In this document: one piece after another, positions 61,075-64,000 of the stretch | How positions within the stretch are numbered: the first letter of the stretch is position 1 | Layout of the letters: each line of letters opens with the position of its first letter | Source of the DNA: Geodermatophilus sp. YIM 151500 | GTDB taxonomy: Bacteria > Actinomycetota > Actinomycetes > Mycobacteriales > Geodermatophilaceae | Length of the DNA stretch: 64,000 bases | Assembly: GCF_025716945.1 (NCBI RefSeq) | Contig: NZ_JAOVZT010000003.1 | Location: forward strand, 335,898-399,897 | Direction of reading: 5' to 3' | The notes under the pieces: generated by a model | Told to the model about the DNA's origin: nothing | Databases searched by the model: none | What the model saw: the letters and a program-made list of their open reading frames with translations, nothing else | Translations under genes and position numbers: made by a program

Positions 61075-62130
61075 ATGGAGGATTCCCCGCCGGACGGGCG
61101 TGCGACGCAACGGATCGTCGCCGACGCGATGGCGGCGGCGGCCACCGCATGGCTGGACTCGCTGGACGCCGAGCAGCGGTCCGACGCCCGGCGGCCCGGC
61201 CCGCGGGATGGTCCCGACGCCGAGGTCGAGCGCCGGCGCTGGAACTACACACCGGTCGACCACGGTGGTCTGACCCTGGGACGGCAGCGGCCCGCCCAGC
61301 AGTCCCTGGCGATGCGGCTGGTGGCCACGGGGCTGTCCGCGGCCGGCTACGCGACCGTCTGCACGGTGATGGGGCTGGAGACCGTGCTCGACGGGGCCGA
61401 GGGGTTCCGGGAACGCGGCCGCTTCGAGCGCTACCGCGACCCCGCGCGCTACTACCTGCGCGTCTTCGGCGAGCCCGGGACCGACGCGCCCTGGGGTTGG
61501 CGGCTGGGCGGTCACCACGTCTCGCTGAACAACCTCGTCGTCGGTGGCCGGGTCGAGGCCGTCACCCCGTGCTTCGTCGGCGCCAACCCGGCGGCCACCG
61601 CGCTGCTGGGCGGCGCGTCGCTGCGGCCGCTCGGGGCGACGGAGGACCTCGCGCGGCAACTGGTGCGCTCGCTCCCCCCCGACCTGGCCGCGCGCGCGGT
61701 GCTGCTGGACCGGGCGCCGTCCGACATCGTCAGCCGCGACCGGCCGCGCCTGCCGGCCGGGCACGAGGTGCTCCCGGCGTCGGACGGCGAGGAGCGGCTG
61801 GCCCTCTCCGCGCGGCCGCGGGGCCTGCCGGCGCGGGAGCTGGACGCCGAACAGCGCCAGCTGCTCGGGCACCTGCTGGGCGCCTACACCGGCCGGGTGC
61901 CCGACGGGCTGGTGCCTCCGGTGGACCTCGACACCGTGCACGTCGCCTGGGCCGGCTCCACCGAGCCCGGGCGGCCGCACTACTACCGACTGCACGGGCC
62001 GCGGCTGCTGGTCGAGTGGGACAACACCCAGAACGGCGGCAACCACGCGCACTCGGTGTGGCGGGATCCGCAGGCCGACTTCGGCGCCGACGCGCTGGCC
62101 GCACACCTGGCGGAGGACCACGCCGGCTGA
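61075..62130 (+). CDS. DUF3500 protein
   Basis: This is a 351-residue soluble protein. SLDAEQRSDARRPG, WNYTPVDHGGLTL, AAGYATVCTVMGLE, WGWRLGGHHVSLN and VEWDNTQNGGNHAHSVWRDP are characteristic of DUF3500 proteins. The histidine-rich GGHHVS and NGGNHAHS segments suggest metal binding or hydrolytic chemistry, but no activity is established that I know of. The start is set by the -10 box 8 bases upstream. It is followed after 50 bases by the YihY-type gene. Confidence 0.85.
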   Translation: MEDSPPDGRATQRIVADAMAAAATAWLDSLDAEQRSDARRPGPRDGPDAEVERRRWNYTPVDHGGLTLGRQRPAQQSLAMRLVATGLSAAGYATVCTVMGLETVLDGAEGFRERGRFERYRDPARYYLRVFGEPGTDAPWGWRLGGHHVSLNNLVVGGRVEAVTPCFVGANPAATALLGGASLRPLGATEDLARQLVRSLPPDLAARAVLLDRAPSDIVSRDRPRLPAGHEVLPASDGEERLALSARPRGLPARELDAEQRQLLGHLLGAYTGRVPDGLVPPVDLDTVHVAWAGSTEPGRPHYYRLHGPRLLVEWDNTQNGGNHAHSVWRDPQADFGADALAAHLAEDHAG

Positions 62131-62180
62131 CCACCGGGCGAGGGTCCGGGAGTCGCCCCGCGGCGGCGGGAGGAGGAGCG

Positions 62181-63134
62181 ATGTCGGAGGGCGCCGGGGC
62201 CAGCGACGCCACCGCGCCGGGGCGGATGCCCGCACCTGCCTGGGCCGAGGTCCTGCGGCGCACCTGGCAGCGGATCTGGGCCGACCGGCTGCCGCAGCTG
62301 TGCGCGGCGGTCGCCTTCTTCGCCGTCCTCTCCGTGGCACCCGTGCTGGTGACGGCGCTGTCGGTCTACGGCACGGTGAACGACCCGGAGCAGGCGCTGG
62401 AGCAGCTGTCGGCCGTGGCGGGCATGCTGCCCGACCAGCTCGAGCCGATCGTGGCCGACCAGCTCGTGACGATCACCACCGCCTCCACCCAGGTGCTCAC
62501 CTGGCGGGGGCTCGCCGCCCTCGTCATCGCGCTGTGGACGGCGACGATGGCGGCGGTCGACCTGATCGACGCGCTGACCGTCGCCTACCACGAGCGGGAG
62601 ACCCGCGGTCTCCTGCACCGCGCCGCGCTGGCCCTGGCGTTCGTGCTCGGCGGCGCGCTGCTGCTGGGCGGGGTGATCGCGCTCGCCGGCGCCGCCTCCG
62701 ACGGGCTCGCCGGCACCTCCGACGCCGTCCGCACCACCGCGCAGGTGCTGGTGTGGCCGGCCCTGGCGGTGCTCATGGCCGCCGTCCTGGCCGTGCTGTA
62801 CCGCTTCGCCCCCGACCGGAGGCGGGCCCGGTGGCGGTGGATCAGCTGGGGCGCGGCGACCGCCACCGTGCTGTGGGTGCTGAGCTCGGCGGGTCTGTTC
62901 GCCTACGTGCAGAGCCTGGGCACCTACGAGGCGACCTACGGGTCGCTGGCCGGCGTGGCGATCAGCATGTTCTGGCTGTGGCTCACCGTCTTCCTCGTCG
63001 TCGCGGGCGGGGTGCTCAACGCCGAGTCCGAGCGGCAGACCGCCCGCGACTCGACCGTCGGGCCCGAGCGGCCGCTCGGGCAGCGCGGCGCCGTCGTGGC
63101 CGACAGCGTCCCGCCCTATCCCGACGGTGCCTGA
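62181..63134 (+). CDS. YihY/BrkB-family membrane protein
   Basis: This 317-residue protein of the YihY/virulence factor BrkB family has six membrane segments: LCAAVAFFAVLSVAPVLV, LAALVIALWTATMAAVDLI, ALAFVLGGALLLGGVIALA and others. The central YRFAPDRRRARWRWISWGA and the end LWLTVFLVVAGGVLNAE are typical. Earlier calling as RNase BN is an error in the literature, and the present role is unknown. ATG 62181 follows GGAGGAG. Confidence 0.9.
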   Translation: MSEGAGASDATAPGRMPAPAWAEVLRRTWQRIWADRLPQLCAAVAFFAVLSVAPVLVTALSVYGTVNDPEQALEQLSAVAGMLPDQLEPIVADQLVTITTASTQVLTWRGLAALVIALWTATMAAVDLIDALTVAYHERETRGLLHRAALALAFVLGGALLLGGVIALAGAASDGLAGTSDAVRTTAQVLVWPALAVLMAAVLAVLYRFAPDRRRARWRWISWGAATATVLWVLSSAGLFAYVQSLGTYEATYGSLAGVAISMFWLWLTVFLVVAGGVLNAESERQTARDSTVGPERPLGQRGAVVADSVPPYPDGA

Positions 63135-63248
63135 CGGCCCCCGACCACGGCGGCCGCACCGGCGGGCCCGTCCCGGGCGGTGACCCGTTGACGGCGCCCT
63201 CCGGACCACGCCAGCATCCCGGTGCTCGATGCGGAGCTGGGGGCAACC

Positions 63249-64000
63249 ATGCGCGTGCTGGTCACCGGGGGGACGGGCTACGTCGGAGCGCACAGCGTCC
63301 GGGCCCTGGTCGCCGCCGGGCACGACGTCCGGCTCCTGGTCCGCGACCCCGGGCGCATCCGGCCGGCGCTGGACCCCCTCGGCGTGGACCCGCCCGAGCA
63401 CGTCAGCGGTGACGTCACCGATCCGGCCGCCGTGCGTCGGGCGCTCGACGGCTGCGAGGCCGTGCTGCACGCGGCGAACGTGTACGCCCTCGACAGCCGC
63501 CGGGCGCGGGAGATGGCGGAGGTCAACGTCCACGGCACCGAGCTGGTGCTGCGGACGGCGCACGACATCGGCCTCGACCCGATCCTCCACGTGTCCAGCT
63601 ACGTCGCCCTGCTGCCGCCGCCGGACGGGCGGCCGCTGTCGGCGGATTCGCCGGTCGGGCGGCCCGCGGGGCCGTACAGCTCCACCAAGGCCGCCGCCGA
63701 GCGGGTGGCCCGGCGGCTGCAGGAGGAGGGCGCCCCCGTCGTCGTCACGAACCCCGGCGGCGTCTGGGGTCCGCACGACCCGCACCTGGGCGACACGGCG
63801 CGGGTGGCGGTGCGGATGCTGCACGGCCGGCTCCCCGTGCTGCCGCCGGGTCCGATGGCGGTCGTCGACGTCCGCGACGTCGCCGCCGCGCACGCCGCGG
63901 CGATGACCCCGCGACGGGGACCGCGCCGCTACCTGCTCGTCGCCGAGGACGTGCCCTTCGCCGATCTGGTCGGCATGGTGCGGCGTGCGACGGGCCGGCG
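63249..64000 (+). CDS. NAD-dependent epimerase/dehydratase family protein, cut by the right window edge
   Basis: This partial gene has 250 codons visible and no stop before the end of the window. The Rossmann start is MRVLVTGGTGYVGAHS. ALDGCEAVLHAANVY follows, and the SDR active site is visible in HVSSYVALLP and YSSTKAAAER (Tyr-x3-Lys). It is therefore a classical extended SDR, unlike the gene at 13830. A GGGGG-type ribosome site precedes the ATG. The substrate is unknown. Confidence 0.85.
   Translation, partial: MRVLVTGGTGYVGAHSVRALVAAGHDVRLLVRDPGRIRPALDPLGVDPPEHVSGDVTDPAAVRRALDGCEAVLHAANVYALDSRRAREMAEVNVHGTELVLRTAHDIGLDPILHVSSYVALLPPPDGRPLSADSPVGRPAGPYSSTKAAAERVARRLQEEGAPVVVTNPGGVWGPHDPHLGDTARVAVRMLHGRLPVLPPGPMAVVDVRDVAAAHAAAMTPRRGPRRYLLVAEDVPFADLVGMVRRATGR

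Noticed and set aside
55547-61252. Very long open frame of about 1900 codons on the minus strand
   Set aside because: Only its 3' end (the flavin monooxygenase, from 56812) resembles a protein. The rest runs out of frame through EthD, ggt and the LamG-like gene and antisense through Spo0M. It is a by-product of high G+C, which makes stop codons rare.

Overview
The window comes from a very high G+C actinobacterium. The signs are dense two-strand coding, many GTG starts, a mycothiol-dependent maleylpyruvate isomerase, a LigB-type ATP-dependent DNA ligase, an ECF42 sigma factor paired with a DGPF protein, a lipase maturation factor family protein and an Spo0M homologue. The gene style suggests Geodermatophilaceae or a near relative, but that is inference from protein style and not from a marker gene. 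I see no rRNA, tRNA, CRISPR array, insertion sequence or prophage. The content is a catabolic and accessory chromosomal stretch.

Layout. (1) 1-7.8 kb: a sugar-acid type catabolic locus under a LacI regulator. It has an FAD oxidoreductase, a D-tartrate dehydratase (enolase superfamily), an unfamiliar polytopic transporter, and a convergent Gfo/Idh/MocA dehydrogenase plus aldo/keto reductase pair. LacI-type operators lie at 2952-2965 and 3134-3147, and again at the left edge (22-35), which implies that another regulon member lies just outside the window. (2) 7.9-9.4 kb: one decaying fusion pseudogene made from a LuxR/MalT-type regulator and a DUF4386 membrane protein. (3) 9.6-18.6 kb: a hydrolase, an Hsp20 fused to an unfamiliar C-terminal domain, a GpsA homologue, a monoacylglycerol lipase, an epimerase, ECF42 sigma plus DGPF protein, and a STAND-type LuxR regulator. 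(4) 18.6-23.8 kb: an acyl-CoA dehydrogenase divergent from a YdhR-like protein and a self-sufficient CYP102 (P450-BM3 type) enzyme, with two long perfect inverted repeats between them. (5) 24.1-25.8 kb: a helix-hairpin-helix protein and an exported coiled-coil protein with an M15-like C-terminal domain. (6) 26.1-32.2 kb: a complete 3-hydroxybenzoate/gentisate module, in the order genR-like IclR regulator, then genK-genD-genF-genM-genH. (7) 32.3-37.8 kb: a flavin monooxygenase, medium-chain alcohol dehydrogenase and MFS operon driven by a divergent GAF-domain regulator. (8) 37.8-44.5 kb: pgi, an LMF-type membrane protein, a SIMPL protein, a 47-residue protein behind phased repeats, and dhaK-dhaL-dhaM. 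(9) 44.5-57.2 kb: a cyclase/ThDP-enzyme pair, an MFS transporter, ligB, an EntB-like isochorismatase-fold protein, an exported intradiol dioxygenase lipoprotein, an LLM flavoprotein, a second cyclase, a CMD-family protein, an endonuclease V homologue that has lost its catalytic residues, and an EthD-flavin monooxygenase-YjdF operon. (10) 57.3-64 kb: Spo0M, gamma-glutamyltranspeptidase, a LamG-like exported protein, a DUF3500 protein, a YihY protein and a partial epimerase cut by the right edge.

How the genes work together. Three stretches read as coherent pathways. The first is the tartrate-type cluster, whose dehydratase should give oxaloacetate. The second is the gentisate pathway, which runs from uptake to pyruvate plus fumarate. 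The third is the Dha phosphotransfer set, which phosphorylates dihydroxyacetone and needs EI/HPr from elsewhere. Several transcription units without a Shine-Dalgarno sequence carry a TAnnnT box 6-8 bases before the start codon, the signature of leaderless mRNAs. I used it to fix several start codons. No single wholly new system is obvious. The strongest oddities are the inactivated endonuclease V homologue, the Hsp20 fusion, the six-frameshift fusion pseudogene, the LacI operator set and the paired inverted repeats around the CYP102 locus.
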